From contig JAUVXV010000002.1 in assembly GCA_030603365.1 (NCBI GenBank), forward strand, positions 372,001 through 436,000: a stretch of 64,000 nucleotides of DNA, given 5' to 3'. A model generated the notes under the pieces. That model saw only the letters and a program-made list of their open reading frames with translations, was not told the origin of the DNA and made no database searches. Positions 25,312 to 35,880 of this stretch are shown here, piece by piece; position 1 is the first letter of the stretch, and every line of letters begins with the position of its first letter. The DNA comes from Candidatus Heimdallarchaeota archaeon. Lineage in GTDB: Archaea > Asgardarchaeota > Heimdallarchaeia > Heimdallarchaeales > Heimdallarchaeaceae. The translations under genes and the position numbers were made by a program.

Positions 25312-25395
25312 CTTCTATTTAAGATATATTATGTGTAAAAATTTCTTTGTTTTCTGCTGAAAGATTTTTATTTATCATATTCCACATAATGTTGG

Positions 25396-26751
25396 ATGAA
25401 AAGTCTGAGCATAAATACTGATATTCTTATTGTAGGTGCTGGCCCTGCAGGAGTTAGTTTAGCTATTAATCTTGGAAAGAGAGATATATCAGCAATTGTT
25501 GTTGATCAAAAGATTAAGGAAAATATAGGTTACAAACCTTGTGGGGATGCATTATCACCAAATTCTACAAGAAGACTCTATGAATATTCTGGAATAAAAC
25601 AACCATATGATAATGAAATTTCTGAAAACTTAGAAACAGCTCATTTTCGTCCTGTCAGCGATTTCGAGTTATCCCTTGAATTCAAGTCACAAACAGTTGA
25701 TCGCTTGAAATATGGACAACGGCTTTTAGAATCTCTTGAAGATTATTCATCGTTAGAAGTTAAAACTGAACATAAAGTTGTTGGCACAATAATCAACAAA
25801 AATCAAGTTGTTGGATGTAAGGTTAGACAAAAAAATGGTAAACTAATCGATATTTATGCAAAAATAGTCGTTGATTGTTCTGGTGTGACAGGAATTGTTC
25901 GAAGAGGAATCCCTGATTCAACATGTGATAAATTCCCAAAAGTATTGAAGAAAACAGAAACGATTGTCTCTTACAGAGAGATTATAGAAACACCTAACGC
26001 TCATAATTATCAAAAACAAATGAGAATTGAATATCACGATGAGATGCCACCTCCAGGATATTTCTGGATTTTTTCCAAAGGAGAAAAACAGCTGAATGTA
26101 GGAGTAGGATGGTTACTCAGCGATAGGAACAAAAATGAAAATGTCAAGAAAATTCATGAAACCATTAGAAAGAAGATTTTCCCAGATGCTAAAGTAGTGG
26201 ATCGAGCAGGAGACACCCTATCTGGCAGATTACCACTATATTCAATGGTTTGTGATGGTTTTTTAACCTGTGGAGATGCTGCTACACTTGTTAATCCAAT
26301 TAGTGGTGAAGGCCATGGTCCAGCCTTATTAAGTGCATATTATGCTTCTGAGGTATTAGAAAAAGCAATTAGAAATGAAGATTATAGCGAAAAAGCTCTT
26401 TGGGACTACAATGTTAAAATATGGCATGAGTATGGTTACGATGGGGGCTTGGGGATAGCAGTTCATAAGCTTCTAAATGCAGTACCCTTCAGTGATTTTT
26501 CATTTTTATTTGAGAAAGGTATTATTTCACAAGATGATGTAGATGCTATAATGGGTTCTTACTCAGTCAAATTACCTATCTTTCAAAAGATATTGAAAGG
26601 ATTAAGAAAACCTAAATTACTTCTAAAAGTAGCAAAAGGATTGTTACTTGCTGAGAGAATCAAGAAATTATCCATGAAATATCCTCCAAATCCAAAGCGA
26701 TTTACCAAATGGAAAGAAAAAATCAAAAAGATGGAAAAGAAAAAAATCTAA
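25396..26751 (+). CDS. Geranylgeranyl reductase family FAD-dependent oxidoreductase
   Basis: 451 residues. The N-terminal dinucleotide-binding motif DILIVGAGPAGVS is followed by the GGR-type segment KPCGDALSP (near residue 50) and the second FAD motif GFLTCGDAATLVNPISGEG (near 290). In archaea this family saturates the isoprenoid chains of ether lipids or reduces menaquinone side chains. The C-terminal 80 residues are basic and helical, suiting membrane association. The start ATG 25396 is followed directly by the flavin fold. The stop overlaps that of the convergent ABC ATPase by 4 bases. A related flavoprotein role is possible. Confidence 0.87.
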   Translation: MKSLSINTDILIVGAGPAGVSLAINLGKRDISAIVVDQKIKENIGYKPCGDALSPNSTRRLYEYSGIKQPYDNEISENLETAHFRPVSDFELSLEFKSQTVDRLKYGQRLLESLEDYSSLEVKTEHKVVGTIINKNQVVGCKVRQKNGKLIDIYAKIVVDCSGVTGIVRRGIPDSTCDKFPKVLKKTETIVSYREIIETPNAHNYQKQMRIEYHDEMPPPGYFWIFSKGEKQLNVGVGWLLSDRNKNENVKKIHETIRKKIFPDAKVVDRAGDTLSGRLPLYSMVCDGFLTCGDAATLVNPISGEGHGPALLSAYYASEVLEKAIRNEDYSEKALWDYNVKIWHEYGYDGGLGIAVHKLLNAVPFSDFSFLFEKGIISQDDVDAIMGSYSVKLPIFQKILKGLRKPKLLLKVAKGLLLAERIKKLSMKYPPNPKRFTKWKEKIKKMEKKKI

Positions 26752-28619
26752 TCTGAAATGACTCTACCATCTCCAATTTTAATTAGTTTGTCACATGTAT
26801 TAGCCATTTCTAAATCATGTGTAACCAAAATTACTGCAGTTCCTTTTTCTTTTGAGAATCTACTAATTAAATCTATAACAATTTTCCCAGTAAGAGAGTC
26901 TAAATCACCTGTTGGTTCATCAGCAAAAAGAACAGCAGGGTTATTAATCATGGCTCTAGCAATGGTGACTCGTTGCATCTGACCACCTGATAACTTAATT
27001 GGAAATTGGTTCTGAAATCTTTCAAGATCTACTTCCTTAATTAGTTCCAGAGCTCTTTTTCTTACTTTTCTTCTAGGTTCGCCGACCATTAAGCCAGGAA
27101 GCATAACATTTTCTAGAACAGTCAGTTGAGGGACGAGATTATAGTATTGAAAAATGAACCCCATATTCTTTCTTCTAAACATGGAAACAGCAGAATCAGT
27201 CATAGTATCAATGTTCCTACCTAGAAGGAAGACAGCTCCTCTACTAGGTGTATCGAGACCAGAAAGTAGATTTAGTAAAGTTGTTTTACCACTTCCACTT
27301 GGTCCAACTATAGCTACCATTTCTCCCTTTTTTATATCTATATCAACTCCTCTTAGAGCATAAACGGTAGAACCAACTAAACGATATGTTTTGAATAATG
27401 AAACTCCTTTGAGGATTATATCTTCTTTAACATCTATAGTTTCTTGTTTCTCTATATCAAATTCAGTTGGTATTGATTGAAAGTAAGCTAAATCACGGAA
27501 TTTATCTGCGAAATATTTCATTAATTGAATTTCTGTTAGAATTTGTACAAAAATATGAGATAGCAGATCTATTCTATCTATTTCTTTTTCTGGTAGTTCT
27601 TTGAATTTGTTGATAATATTCAATAAGGATTGATAGAGATTCTTAACCTTAATTTGTAAGTTGTTTAAGCGAAGAGTTTGCTCATCACATTTAGTTACTG
27701 TGTCAACTAACATTAGATAATCCATCAATGGATTATAATCTAATTTTTTTACATCATATGTAAGTTCAATTTTCACCTCAGATATTCTTTTCAATTGCTT
27801 AAGAAGAATTCCGATTGATTGTTGTGTCGATGATAACAAACCGAATATTACGCGAAGTGTTCTCCAAAGCTTATTGCTCATTTGTTCTTCGAGAAGTCTT
27901 ACTTTCTCTTTATCTAGAAGCAAATTTTCTAATATCTGAATTGCTTCTTCGTTAGAAGATAAAATAGGCTGGAGATTTGCTGAACAAGCTTTCCCAAATT
28001 GTGCTATTAATAGATTTTCTGCAATTAACCTTAAAGGCATATTTTGTTTTTTATCACTAATATCTCTTTTCAATATTAGATCTGGAAACATAATAATATC
28101 AGGAAAGTCATCAGGAAAATCCCAAATTATAATAAAACTATTGAGAAGTACTCCGCTAACTCTTTCAATAACGCTAGTGGCTATAGAATCTTTACTTTCT
28201 TCAATATCCTGAATTATCTCTTTAGCTTTGTCAGTTCCTGAGCTTAAAACTAGTTGATTTAGCATCTTAGCTATATCTTTTATTTCAATGTTTTTCCCTA
28301 TTTCCTTTGAATAATTGTCACATTCTTTGTTACAGTAATTCTTTATGATCATTTCTAATTGATTAATTACAGATTTTCTTTGTTCATCTGATTCTACCAA
28401 ATGTAAAGGTACATTACACCTAATGAATAGAAAGGTATTAACTTCTAGTACTTCAAAAGAGTCCATTCTTAAAGAAGATATGATTTTTGACAAAAATCTC
28501 TTGATTTTTCTAATTAGAGTATTCAAAGAATCTCTATTTAGTTTATTTATGAGAACTCCAATAGTTAATTCTACGATAGTATCTTGACTGTGTTCTGTTT
28601 CTTGTATTATTGCAGTCAT
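26748..28619 (-). CDS. ABC transporter ATPase with a 390-residue N-terminal extension
   Basis: 623 residues. The C-terminal ~225 residues are a LolD/MacB-type ATPase with Walker A GPSGSGKTT, a Q-loop at FQYYN, signature LSGGQMQR, Walker [13 protein letters not shown] and the H-loop VTHD. The first ~390 residues are helical, with an alpha/beta-looking opening (FEVLEVNTFLFIRCNVPLH), and are not recognised. The gene overlaps the preceding ATPase by 4 bases, so both are co-translated downstream of the permease at 29322. The extension could tether substrate or an accessory protein at the cytoplasmic side, or regulate ATP hydrolysis. No transmembrane segment is evident in it. Confidence 0.85.
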   Translation of the reverse strand: MTAIIQETEHSQDTIVELTIGVLINKLNRDSLNTLIRKIKRFLSKIISSLRMDSFEVLEVNTFLFIRCNVPLHLVESDEQRKSVINQLEMIIKNYCNKECDNYSKEIGKNIEIKDIAKMLNQLVLSSGTDKAKEIIQDIEESKDSIATSVIERVSGVLLNSFIIIWDFPDDFPDIIMFPDLILKRDISDKKQNMPLRLIAENLLIAQFGKACSANLQPILSSNEEAIQILENLLLDKEKVRLLEEQMSNKLWRTLRVIFGLLSSTQQSIGILLKQLKRISEVKIELTYDVKKLDYNPLMDYLMLVDTVTKCDEQTLRLNNLQIKVKNLYQSLLNIINKFKELPEKEIDRIDLLSHIFVQILTEIQLMKYFADKFRDLAYFQSIPTEFDIEKQETIDVKEDIILKGVSLFKTYRLVGSTVYALRGVDIDIKKGEMVAIVGPSGSGKTTLLNLLSGLDTPSRGAVFLLGRNIDTMTDSAVSMFRRKNMGFIFQYYNLVPQLTVLENVMLPGLMVGEPRRKVRKRALELIKEVDLERFQNQFPIKLSGGQMQRVTIARAMINNPAVLFADEPTGDLDSLTGKIVIDLISRFSKEKGTAVILVTHDLEMANTCDKLIKIGDGRVISD

Positions 28620-29317
28620 TTTTTCACAACTCCACTATCAACAATTTCACCGTCAACAATTCTAATTGTTCTGTGACAGAATGAGGCAATATGTTCAGAG
28701 TGAGTAACTACAAGGAACGTTTGTTGATAATTCTCATTGATTGAAACGAAGAGATTCATTATTTCTGTTGAAGTGTCTCGATCCAAATCTCCAGTAGGTT
28801 CATCTCCAAGAATAATTGCAGGATTCATTAAAAGAGCTCGAGAAACTGCAACTCTTTGCTGTTCTCCTCCACTAAGTTCGTTAGGTAAGTGGAAAATTTT
28901 ATCTCCTAAACCCATCTGCCTTAACATCATCTTTGCCTCCTCTTCAGCTTCTAACCTAGTCGTATTAGTCAAGAGTAAGGGTAAGACAGTGTTATCTAGT
29001 GCTGATAGAAATTCAAAGAGATTGAAGAGCTGAAAGATATATCCGATATTATGCAGACGAAATTCTGTCATTTCAATATCAGCTAATTCACTAATATCTT
29101 GTCCTTGAATGAAAATTTCTCCTTTAGTAGGCTGATCAATTCCTCCTAATAGATTCAGAAGAGTGGTTTTACCACAACCTGATGGTCCCATAATCGCTAC
29201 CATTTCTCCTTTTTTAATTTCTATATCTAAGCCCTTGAGTGCATGAACTTCCATAGAAGAATCTTCAGCGTAAATCTTATGCAGATTATTTGTTTTCAGT
29301 ACTATTTCATCACTCAT
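28616..29317 (-). CDS. LolD/MacB-type ABC transporter ATPase
   Basis: 233 residues, the normal length for this class. It shows Walker [10 protein letters not shown], signature LSGGEQQR, Walker [13 protein letters not shown] and VTHSEH at the switch histidine. It lies 4 bases downstream of the FtsX-like permease and overlaps the extended ATPase by 4 bases. With the permease it should make a mechanotransmission-type exporter that moves lipids, lipoproteins or peptides from the membrane outwards rather than across it. Confidence 0.92.
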   Translation of the reverse strand: MSDEIVLKTNNLHKIYAEDSSMEVHALKGLDIEIKKGEMVAIMGPSGCGKTTLLNLLGGIDQPTKGEIFIQGQDISELADIEMTEFRLHNIGYIFQLFNLFEFLSALDNTVLPLLLTNTTRLEAEEEAKMMLRQMGLGDKIFHLPNELSGGEQQRVAVSRALLMNPAIILGDEPTGDLDRDTSTEIMNLFVSINENYQQTFLVVTHSEHIASFCHRTIRIVDGEIVDSGVVKK

Positions 29318-29321
29318 TATA

Positions 29322-32300
29322 TCACCCTACATACCTTATAGCTTCTGCTGGAGTAATCTGGCTAGATCTTATACCTGGTAATATCGACGCTGCTAAAGCT
29401 ATCCCTACCATTATACCTGTATAAAGTAACAGCTTAGTTATTGGTACAACCAACCTCCAACTATAGATGTTTGAGAATGCCCATCCAAGAACTAGGCTGT
29501 TTATGAATCCCATTAGTAATCCTAGAATAGCTAGTATGAATAATTCTAACATAATTGATCCTATAATCTGCCGTTTCTTGAATCCTATAGCTCTCATCAT
29601 TCCTATTTCTCTTCTTCTTTCAGACACGTTTCTCATGGCAATAATAATCATCCCTAAGGCTCCAACAACTAATCCAAAACCTACAAAGTATTCAAGGAAA
29701 GCAAATGTTTTAACTTGAAAGTCGACTAACTGTAACATTTCATCCCAATACGCATCTGCATCTGCAGCAACAAAATCTTCATTTTTGACAAAAGTTGAAT
29801 TAATTCCATTAAAGAATTCCTCTATTTCTTCTGAAATTTCATAATTTTTATTGTCTCTGAAGTCTTCTGTTGTTTTCACGAGAAATCTAGTATAGTCAGG
29901 ATACAAAGCAAAATTTTCTCTCAATATTGGCATAAAATCTGGAGTTATCAACAATCCAGGTAATCTTGATTCGAAGGAAAAGGGGTATTGCATAATTGAA
30001 GCAATAACCATTACTTGTCTTGGTGAATAGGGTCCCAGTCCATGAAAATTGAATATATCTCCTGGTCGAAGTATAGGCGTTGTAGAAATCACTGTTTCAT
30101 ATCCATTCTCATTGTCAATATAACCATCTATGTTGAATTTGGTTCTATTGTAAAAGAAATCCCATATAGTATGACTATATTCTCGTTGGTAAGCCTCTGA
30201 TGCAGCAGGTTTGTATTCATTTGTAAATTGATTAACAGATTGTTCAAAAATGAAATCAAATGTGTAATCAGTTCCATTTTTGAAAGTATTATTGTAAATC
30301 AAATCAATACCTGCAGGTAGGATTTCCGATGGTATTTCAAAATCATACCCTTCTATCGTTGTTATATAAACAATCGTTGAGTTGATTCCTTTCACATAAG
30401 TTATATTTTCATGAACCGATTTAATACCGACTTCAGGATCAACTAAAGACGAATTTGCAACAGGAGTATCTAGTTCAACAAATATTGCAGCTCCGCCACT
30501 GAAAAATTCTGCAGATTCTAATGTATTGTATGAATATGTTGCCTGGTAAATACCAGCAAAAATATTCATGGTTAGAACTAATGCAAAAATCCCGAAAGTT
30601 AGTGTACTTCTTGTTGATTTTGAGGTCATGTATTTACTTGAGATAAGAGATACACCTTTCTTCAATCGAGTCTTGTATAGTAGGTCTCTAAGAGAGTTAG
30701 TGACTGTAGAGAGATTTACACCGACAACAATAATTGAACCTAGCGCTAAAACTACTGCAAGAGTTGCAATTATTCGAGTATTCTCTGTAACTTCCTTCAA
30801 TGATGGTAGTGAGAAGAGAAGCATAACAACAGCAATCCCCATAAATGTTAAACCGATACCATTCCCCATAATTTTCTTAGAGAAAAGATATCCTAACAGT
30901 ATACTAACTCCAATGAAGAATGCTCCAGTTGCACCCATAAACATCCATTGTTCTAATGATGTATCCCAACCATCAGGAACAAAAAACGAACCATAAACTA
31001 GATATTGAGATACATAGATTCCAATTCCTCCTACAATAAAAGTTAATCCTAAACCTAGTGAAAAAGAACCAGTCCTCTTTGGTTTAACTTTCTTTATTCC
31101 TCTGATGACTTCTATAACATCTACTCTTGCAGCTCTTATAGCTGGAAACACACCTGCTCCTACTGACAAAATCAAACCTAGAACTATTGAGTACGTTACC
31201 GCCCCAAACGTTACAGTAGGCTGAAGGATAATAAAACCCTCGAAAAATGTTTGACCAATTTGGTACACTAAGAAGACAGACATTCCATAGCCTCCTGCAA
31301 CTCCTAGAAATGATCCGAAAATACCCAAAACAGTAGATTCTATCAAAAATAATTGAACAATTTCTTTTCTTTTTGAGCCTATAGCTCTCAAAATACCCAA
31401 TTGCTGAATTCTGTCTTCAACCTGTATAAGTTGTATATTAACTAAAAGGAGAATACCAGCAAAAATTATTAGGGCACCAAATAGATTAAAAGCAATCAGT
31501 ACATCCCCTAAAATTTCTTCAGATGCTTCAAGTATTAAAGCACGAAAAGCAATAACAATGAGTCCCTTGGCTTCAGCATCTATTAATATCTTGAGTTCTT
31601 CTTCCACCTGTTTAGCATATTCATTTTCTATTGGATTTTCTTCATGATTTGCACTCAGAGCAATGTTGATATCAGAACACTCATTTGATGAATAACCAAC
31701 AATGGATCTTACATTATCAATACTGGTCCATATAGCTCTTCCCCCAAATTGCTTCCCCTTACCTAAATCACCTATAAAATCAATAATCTTCATATCATAT
31801 GTTTTATATTCATATCTCAAAGTTCCTGTAGTATTCAACTCTGCAATTCTAATTTTAATTATAGACCCTATAGTAACATTTAGATCTTCTTGTAATTCTG
31901 ACCCTAACAAAACATGAGATTCATTTGTGAAATAATTTGTTAATTGTGATTGAGATATCTCTGTTTCATTTTCATAATAGAACTTCCCAAACACTGGATC
32001 TTCATCCAGCTCAACCCCAACAACATTAATACCTTTTTCTAGATCTCCAGTTTCAAGATTATATACTGCTACTTCTTGCATAACTCTCGCATTTATAGCC
32101 GCAAACTCTATTTCTGATGAATTGATTTGGTCAATTATTGCGCTATAATTTTCAATAGGAAAACCAAATCCACTGATGATAATGTCATTTTCTCCTATTG
32201 CTTCCACAAAGAAATCTAAAGCTTCTTCTGTGAAACTTGTAATCGTAATCTGAACTCCCACCATTAATGAAACCCCAAGTGAGATTGCAATTAAAGTACC

Positions 32301-32372
32301 TATGTTCTTTCCGAGTCTTCGTTTGAATGTTTTTCGGAAAAGATTTGTAATATAATTCATAATAGTAACCAT
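29322..32372 (-). CDS. FtsX/MacB-type ABC transporter permease (two FtsX domains)
   Basis: 1016 residues. A transmembrane helix near the start (about 24-45) is followed by a large extracytoplasmic domain (about 45-280), three helices of the first FtsX domain, three or four extra helices in the middle, a second extracytoplasmic region (about 600-850) and a final FtsX domain containing RRREIGMMRAIGFKKRQI, the coupling motif that touches the ATPase. An equivalent RAIGSKRKEI is in the first half. This is the fused LolC/LolE-like form common in archaea. It heads a three-gene operon with two ATPases. The substrate is unknown. Confidence 0.88.
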   Translation of the reverse strand: MVTIMNYITNLFRKTFKRRLGKNIGTLIAISLGVSLMVGVQITITSFTEEALDFFVEAIGENDIIISGFGFPIENYSAIIDQINSSEIEFAAINARVMQEVAVYNLETGDLEKGINVVGVELDEDPVFGKFYYENETEISQSQLTNYFTNESHVLLGSELQEDLNVTIGSIIKIRIAELNTTGTLRYEYKTYDMKIIDFIGDLGKGKQFGGRAIWTSIDNVRSIVGYSSNECSDINIALSANHEENPIENEYAKQVEEELKILIDAEAKGLIVIAFRALILEASEEILGDVLIAFNLFGALIIFAGILLLVNIQLIQVEDRIQQLGILRAIGSKRKEIVQLFLIESTVLGIFGSFLGVAGGYGMSVFLVYQIGQTFFEGFIILQPTVTFGAVTYSIVLGLILSVGAGVFPAIRAARVDVIEVIRGIKKVKPKRTGSFSLGLGLTFIVGGIGIYVSQYLVYGSFFVPDGWDTSLEQWMFMGATGAFFIGVSILLGYLFSKKIMGNGIGLTFMGIAVVMLLFSLPSLKEVTENTRIIATLAVVLALGSIIVVGVNLSTVTNSLRDLLYKTRLKKGVSLISSKYMTSKSTRSTLTFGIFALVLTMNIFAGIYQATYSYNTLESAEFFSGGAAIFVELDTPVANSSLVDPEVGIKSVHENITYVKGINSTIVYITTIEGYDFEIPSEILPAGIDLIYNNTFKNGTDYTFDFIFEQSVNQFTNEYKPAASEAYQREYSHTIWDFFYNRTKFNIDGYIDNENGYETVISTTPILRPGDIFNFHGLGPYSPRQVMVIASIMQYPFSFESRLPGLLITPDFMPILRENFALYPDYTRFLVKTTEDFRDNKNYEISEEIEEFFNGINSTFVKNEDFVAADADAYWDEMLQLVDFQVKTFAFLEYFVGFGLVVGALGMIIIAMRNVSERRREIGMMRAIGFKKRQIIGSIMLELFILAILGLLMGFINSLVLGWAFSNIYSWRLVVPITKLLLYTGIMVGIALAASILPGIRSSQITPAEAIRYVG

Positions 32373-32504
32373 TAAACTAAGTATTCAATGAATTTCAGTG
32401 GTTTTTCAAGTATATAAACTGTTATTTTTGTAGAAAATATTTATCAGTAATATGTTATATATTTTAACTAAACATTCTTAAAACAGTAGTTTGGATATTT
32501 AACT

Positions 32505-33077
32505 GTGTCTGATATTTATAAAACTAAATCACCTTATATTGGCGAAAAAATAAAACTCCGTCCTTTAGAAAAAGATGATTTAGATGATATCATGGAACAT
32601 TGGAACACTTATGAATCTAGAATTGGTTTAGGTTTATTAATACCTATGTCCTCAATGATGGAAGCTGAATTCATTGAAAGTGTTCATAATAAGGCAAAAA
32701 GCGGAAAAGAGTATGTTTTTGCAATTGAAGAAATTTCAACCGAAAATTTCCTTGGAACTTGTGGAATAGGAACAATCAATTCTGTAAGTAGATCTGCAGA
32801 ATTGGGAATTACCATTCATAATCCTGCAAACCATAGTAAAGGATATGGAACAGATACAATGAGATGTCTTATCAGTTTTGGTTTTAATATTCTAAATCTT
32901 CATCGTATTGAGCTTTTGGTAATGGAATATAATGAACGAGCGATCCATGTTTATAATAAAGTTGGATTCAAGGAAGTGGGAAGAAAGAGAGAGGCTCATT
33001 TTCTACAAGGTATCTATTATGATGTAGTTGTAATGGATATTCTGGAAGATGAATTTAGGAAGATCTATTCAGAATAG
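32505..33077 (+). CDS. GNAT acetyltransferase, RimJ/RimL type
   Basis: 190 residues with the GNAT fold: LRPLEKDDLDDI at the N-terminus, ELGITIHNPANHSKGYGTDT around the acetyl-CoA pyrophosphate loop (residues 100-120, G-x-G) and the C-terminal NERAIHVYNKVGFKEVG. This branch acetylates protein N-termini, amino groups of small molecules or spermidine; the acceptor is unknown. It starts with GTG. It is divergent from the export operon across 132 bases of AT-rich promoter DNA. Confidence 0.87.
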   Translation: MSDIYKTKSPYIGEKIKLRPLEKDDLDDIMEHWNTYESRIGLGLLIPMSSMMEAEFIESVHNKAKSGKEYVFAIEEISTENFLGTCGIGTINSVSRSAELGITIHNPANHSKGYGTDTMRCLISFGFNILNLHRIELLVMEYNERAIHVYNKVGFKEVGRKREAHFLQGIYYDVVVMDILEDEFRKIYSE

Positions 33078-33133
33078 CATCGGACTCATACACAAATCTT
33101 ATAATTAACTAGATTTTCCACATTCTGTCTCTA

Positions 33134-34696
33134 ATGAACAAAAATAGCAAAGAAGGGGCAGACGACAAGAGTACTATGAAGGTCTGGGTTCTTATTTCAG
33201 CAACAGGAATTGGAGCATTTTTAGCTTCTCTCGATGGAACTATAGTTAATATCAGCTTACCACAGATGATGGATAGTTTAGGTGTAGCACAGCATCAGAT
33301 TCAGTGGGTAGTTTTATGTTATCTTCTAACTATGATTGCCTTTACAACAGTTTCAGGAGATTTGGGTGACAGATTCTCTAATAAAAAAGTCTTTCAGATC
33401 GGTATGATTGTTTTTTCATTAGCTTCGCTTCTTTGTTTTTTTGCTAGATCTTTGTTTGTCTTAGTTCTTTTCAGAATCATACAAGGTATAGGAGCTACAG
33501 GATTAGTAGCAAATGGTATGGCTATTATAACAAGGTTTACAACAAGGGAAAATAGAGGTTTAGCAATAGGATTGAACTCCTTACTTATTGCAGTTGGAAT
33601 ATCTTTAGGACCTATTCTTGGTGGAGCTTTAACTGAATTTCTTGACGGTGTTTTGAATGGATATTCAGGATGGCCCTTTATATTTCTCATAAACGTACCC
33701 ATTGGTTTAATTGGCTTCTTCTGGGTTCAACATATTATACCTCCTACTCCTCCTCTCCAAGAAAGTCGACGTAAAGCTGATATTCTAGGTTCAATTTCAT
33801 TGTCAGGTTTTCTGTTCCTATTGGTGTTCTGTTTTAGTGTTTTTGCTAGTATATTTGATAAATTAATTTTTGGTTCAAACGCAGATATATGGACTGAAAC
33901 TGGACTAACTACGAATATCAATCTATATAGTACGTTTGGTCAACATGCTTCAGTATGGGCAGGATTGAGTTTTGCTATGAGCATAATTTTTCTTATCTTT
34001 TTTATCTTCTGGGAGAAAAAAACACCTCATCCTGTAGTCGATTTGTCAATGTTCAAGAATCGAAGGTTTACAGTTGGTATTTTTTCAGGGGTTTTAGCAT
34101 ATCTTGGTTTATGTGTGATTATCTATCAATTACCTTTCTTTGTTCAACAAATCCTGCATTATGATACTTTCCGAACAGGTGTAGCAATCATGGGGACACC
34201 AATTGGATTGGCACTTGCAGCTGTAGCCTCAGGAGCAGTAGCCAATAAAATTGATGTTAAATATCTTTCTACAACGGGAATCGGTATAATGATGTTAGCT
34301 CTTGTGTTAGGTGCCTTATTCATTACTGATGTTGTTCCAACAGTAGTAATAGTAATAATATCTTCAATTATTGGAATAGCTTTGGGGATTTTCATAGCAC
34401 CTAATAATACTTCTGTAATGTCAGCTGCGCCTGAAAAGAAACTTGGTATAGCCAACAGTATGCTGAGTCTTTCAACTAATGTTGGATTCAGTTTGGGAAC
34501 AGCACTAGCAACTGCTGTTTTTGTTTATACTCAAAACGTATTTCAAAGAGCTAATGGTGGTTCAATAGATGATGTCATTAACTATGTTCCAGCTATGAGA
34601 GTGCTATTTGGTGTATTTGCTGGGTTCATGCTATTCTCTACAATATTCTCATATTTCAGAGGACCAAAAATTGAGATAGAAAATAATAAGACTTGA
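33134..34696 (+). CDS. DHA2-type (14-helix) MFS efflux transporter
   Basis: 520 residues with about 14 transmembrane segments and the family motifs SLDGTIVNISLPQM in helix 1, DRFSNKKV after helix 2 and GPILGGAL in helix 5 (motif C of antiporters). DHA2 members such as EmrB and QacA export drugs, dyes or metabolites using the proton gradient. No adaptor gene (EmrA) or TetR regulator is adjacent. The gene begins 56 bases after the acetyltransferase, so the two could form a detoxification pair, which is inference. Confidence 0.88.
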   Translation: MNKNSKEGADDKSTMKVWVLISATGIGAFLASLDGTIVNISLPQMMDSLGVAQHQIQWVVLCYLLTMIAFTTVSGDLGDRFSNKKVFQIGMIVFSLASLLCFFARSLFVLVLFRIIQGIGATGLVANGMAIITRFTTRENRGLAIGLNSLLIAVGISLGPILGGALTEFLDGVLNGYSGWPFIFLINVPIGLIGFFWVQHIIPPTPPLQESRRKADILGSISLSGFLFLLVFCFSVFASIFDKLIFGSNADIWTETGLTTNINLYSTFGQHASVWAGLSFAMSIIFLIFFIFWEKKTPHPVVDLSMFKNRRFTVGIFSGVLAYLGLCVIIYQLPFFVQQILHYDTFRTGVAIMGTPIGLALAAVASGAVANKIDVKYLSTTGIGIMMLALVLGALFITDVVPTVVIVIISSIIGIALGIFIAPNNTSVMSAAPEKKLGIANSMLSLSTNVGFSLGTALATAVFVYTQNVFQRANGGSIDDVINYVPAMRVLFGVFAGFMLFSTIFSYFRGPKIEIENNKT

Positions 34697-34698
34697 AA

Positions 34699-35754
34699 TC
34701 AAATCTTACAGAAATTTGTTACAAGTTTTATTGTATTAATTATGTCGTCTACCAATAGAAGACCAGCGTTAGCATGAATATATCTACAAGGAACAGATAC
34801 AACTCCTGAGGGCACTCCAGCTCTTGTTCTAGATATCGCTCCAGCATCAGTTCCTCCATATGTTGGTTTCTTGTACTGCCATTTTATGTTGTCCACTTCC
34901 GCAGCTTGTTTAATCCTATCTAGTATTTTTTTTGGTACAATCAAAGATCTATCTGCAGCTGTAACAGCAGGTCCATCTCCCAATTTAGTTACTATTTTCT
35001 GATTAGGAACACCAGGAACATCACTTGCAATAGTATTTTCAAGTGCTAGAGCTATACTTGGTTCTAATGTATAGCCAGCTACCATTGCACCTCTTCCACC
35101 AACTTCCTCTTGAACTGCGAAATTAATCAATAAGGTATGTGGAATTTCTGCATCCTTTAGTTCTTCCAGTACATGTATAATTACATTACAAGCAGTTCTA
35201 TCGTCGAATGCTTTTCCTAGAAGAGTGTCATCATTAAGCTTTTTACATTCAGTATAAAATGTACCAACGGAACCAATATCCAAACCTAGGGCTAATACAG
35301 CTTTTTTATCTTTACACCCTATATCTACAAACATTTCATTAATTGCTGGAACTTGTTCTCTTTCATCGGGTTTTGTAATATGAGGTGGTGCTGCTCCTAC
35401 AACACCCAGAATCTGTTCTTTTTTCACTGTTTGAAATTGTAGTAAAGCTCCTAGCATGAGTCTTTTATCTATACCACCTAAAGTTTCAATCGTGAGAAAA
35501 CCCTTATCATCTATGTGTGAGATCATAAATCCTACTTCATCAACATGACCATCTAGCATAATTCTTAATCCATTTGGATCAGTTCCTTCTTTTATTGCTA
35601 GAACATTTCCTAACGGGTCAATCCAAGCTTTATCTACACCTAATTTTTCCAACTTAATCAGGATATAATCAGTTACTTCTTCCTCGTGTCCAGGAACTCC
35701 AATAAGATTGCTTAATTCAATTTGTGTGTTAATTACGCTCTCTCTGTTTACCAT
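34699..35754 (-). CDS. M42 family metalloaminopeptidase
   Basis: 351 residues with all M42 landmarks: DGHVDEVGF (first metal-ligand His and Asp), AFDDRTACN (bridging Asp), QEEVGGRGA (catalytic and ligand Glu), an Asp ligand shortly after in the ENTIASDVPG region, and YGGTDAGAI near the C-terminus. These enzymes form dodecameric tetrahedral particles that remove N-terminal residues from short peptides in the cytoplasm. It converges on the MFS gene with 2 bases between stops. Confidence 0.93.
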   Translation of the reverse strand: MVNRESVINTQIELSNLIGVPGHEEEVTDYILIKLEKLGVDKAWIDPLGNVLAIKEGTDPNGLRIMLDGHVDEVGFMISHIDDKGFLTIETLGGIDKRLMLGALLQFQTVKKEQILGVVGAAPPHITKPDEREQVPAINEMFVDIGCKDKKAVLALGLDIGSVGTFYTECKKLNDDTLLGKAFDDRTACNVIIHVLEELKDAEIPHTLLINFAVQEEVGGRGAMVAGYTLEPSIALALENTIASDVPGVPNQKIVTKLGDGPAVTAADRSLIVPKKILDRIKQAAEVDNIKWQYKKPTYGGTDAGAISRTRAGVPSGVVSVPCRYIHANAGLLLVDDIINTIKLVTNFCKI

Positions 35755-35880
35755 TTTGATTTCAAAAAGAATTTTGAAAGAATTTTATTAAAACTTTCTA
35801 TATGAATTGGATGATTCTGAACTAAATTTGATAAGTAGTAATCTTTATTTAATCCAATTTTTCACTTAACGTTGAGTACT

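Noticed and set aside
28616..29317. Cell-division FtsE assignment for the ATPase
   Set aside because: The permease is a large two-domain LolCE/MacB-like protein with big extracytoplasmic regions, unlike FtsX.
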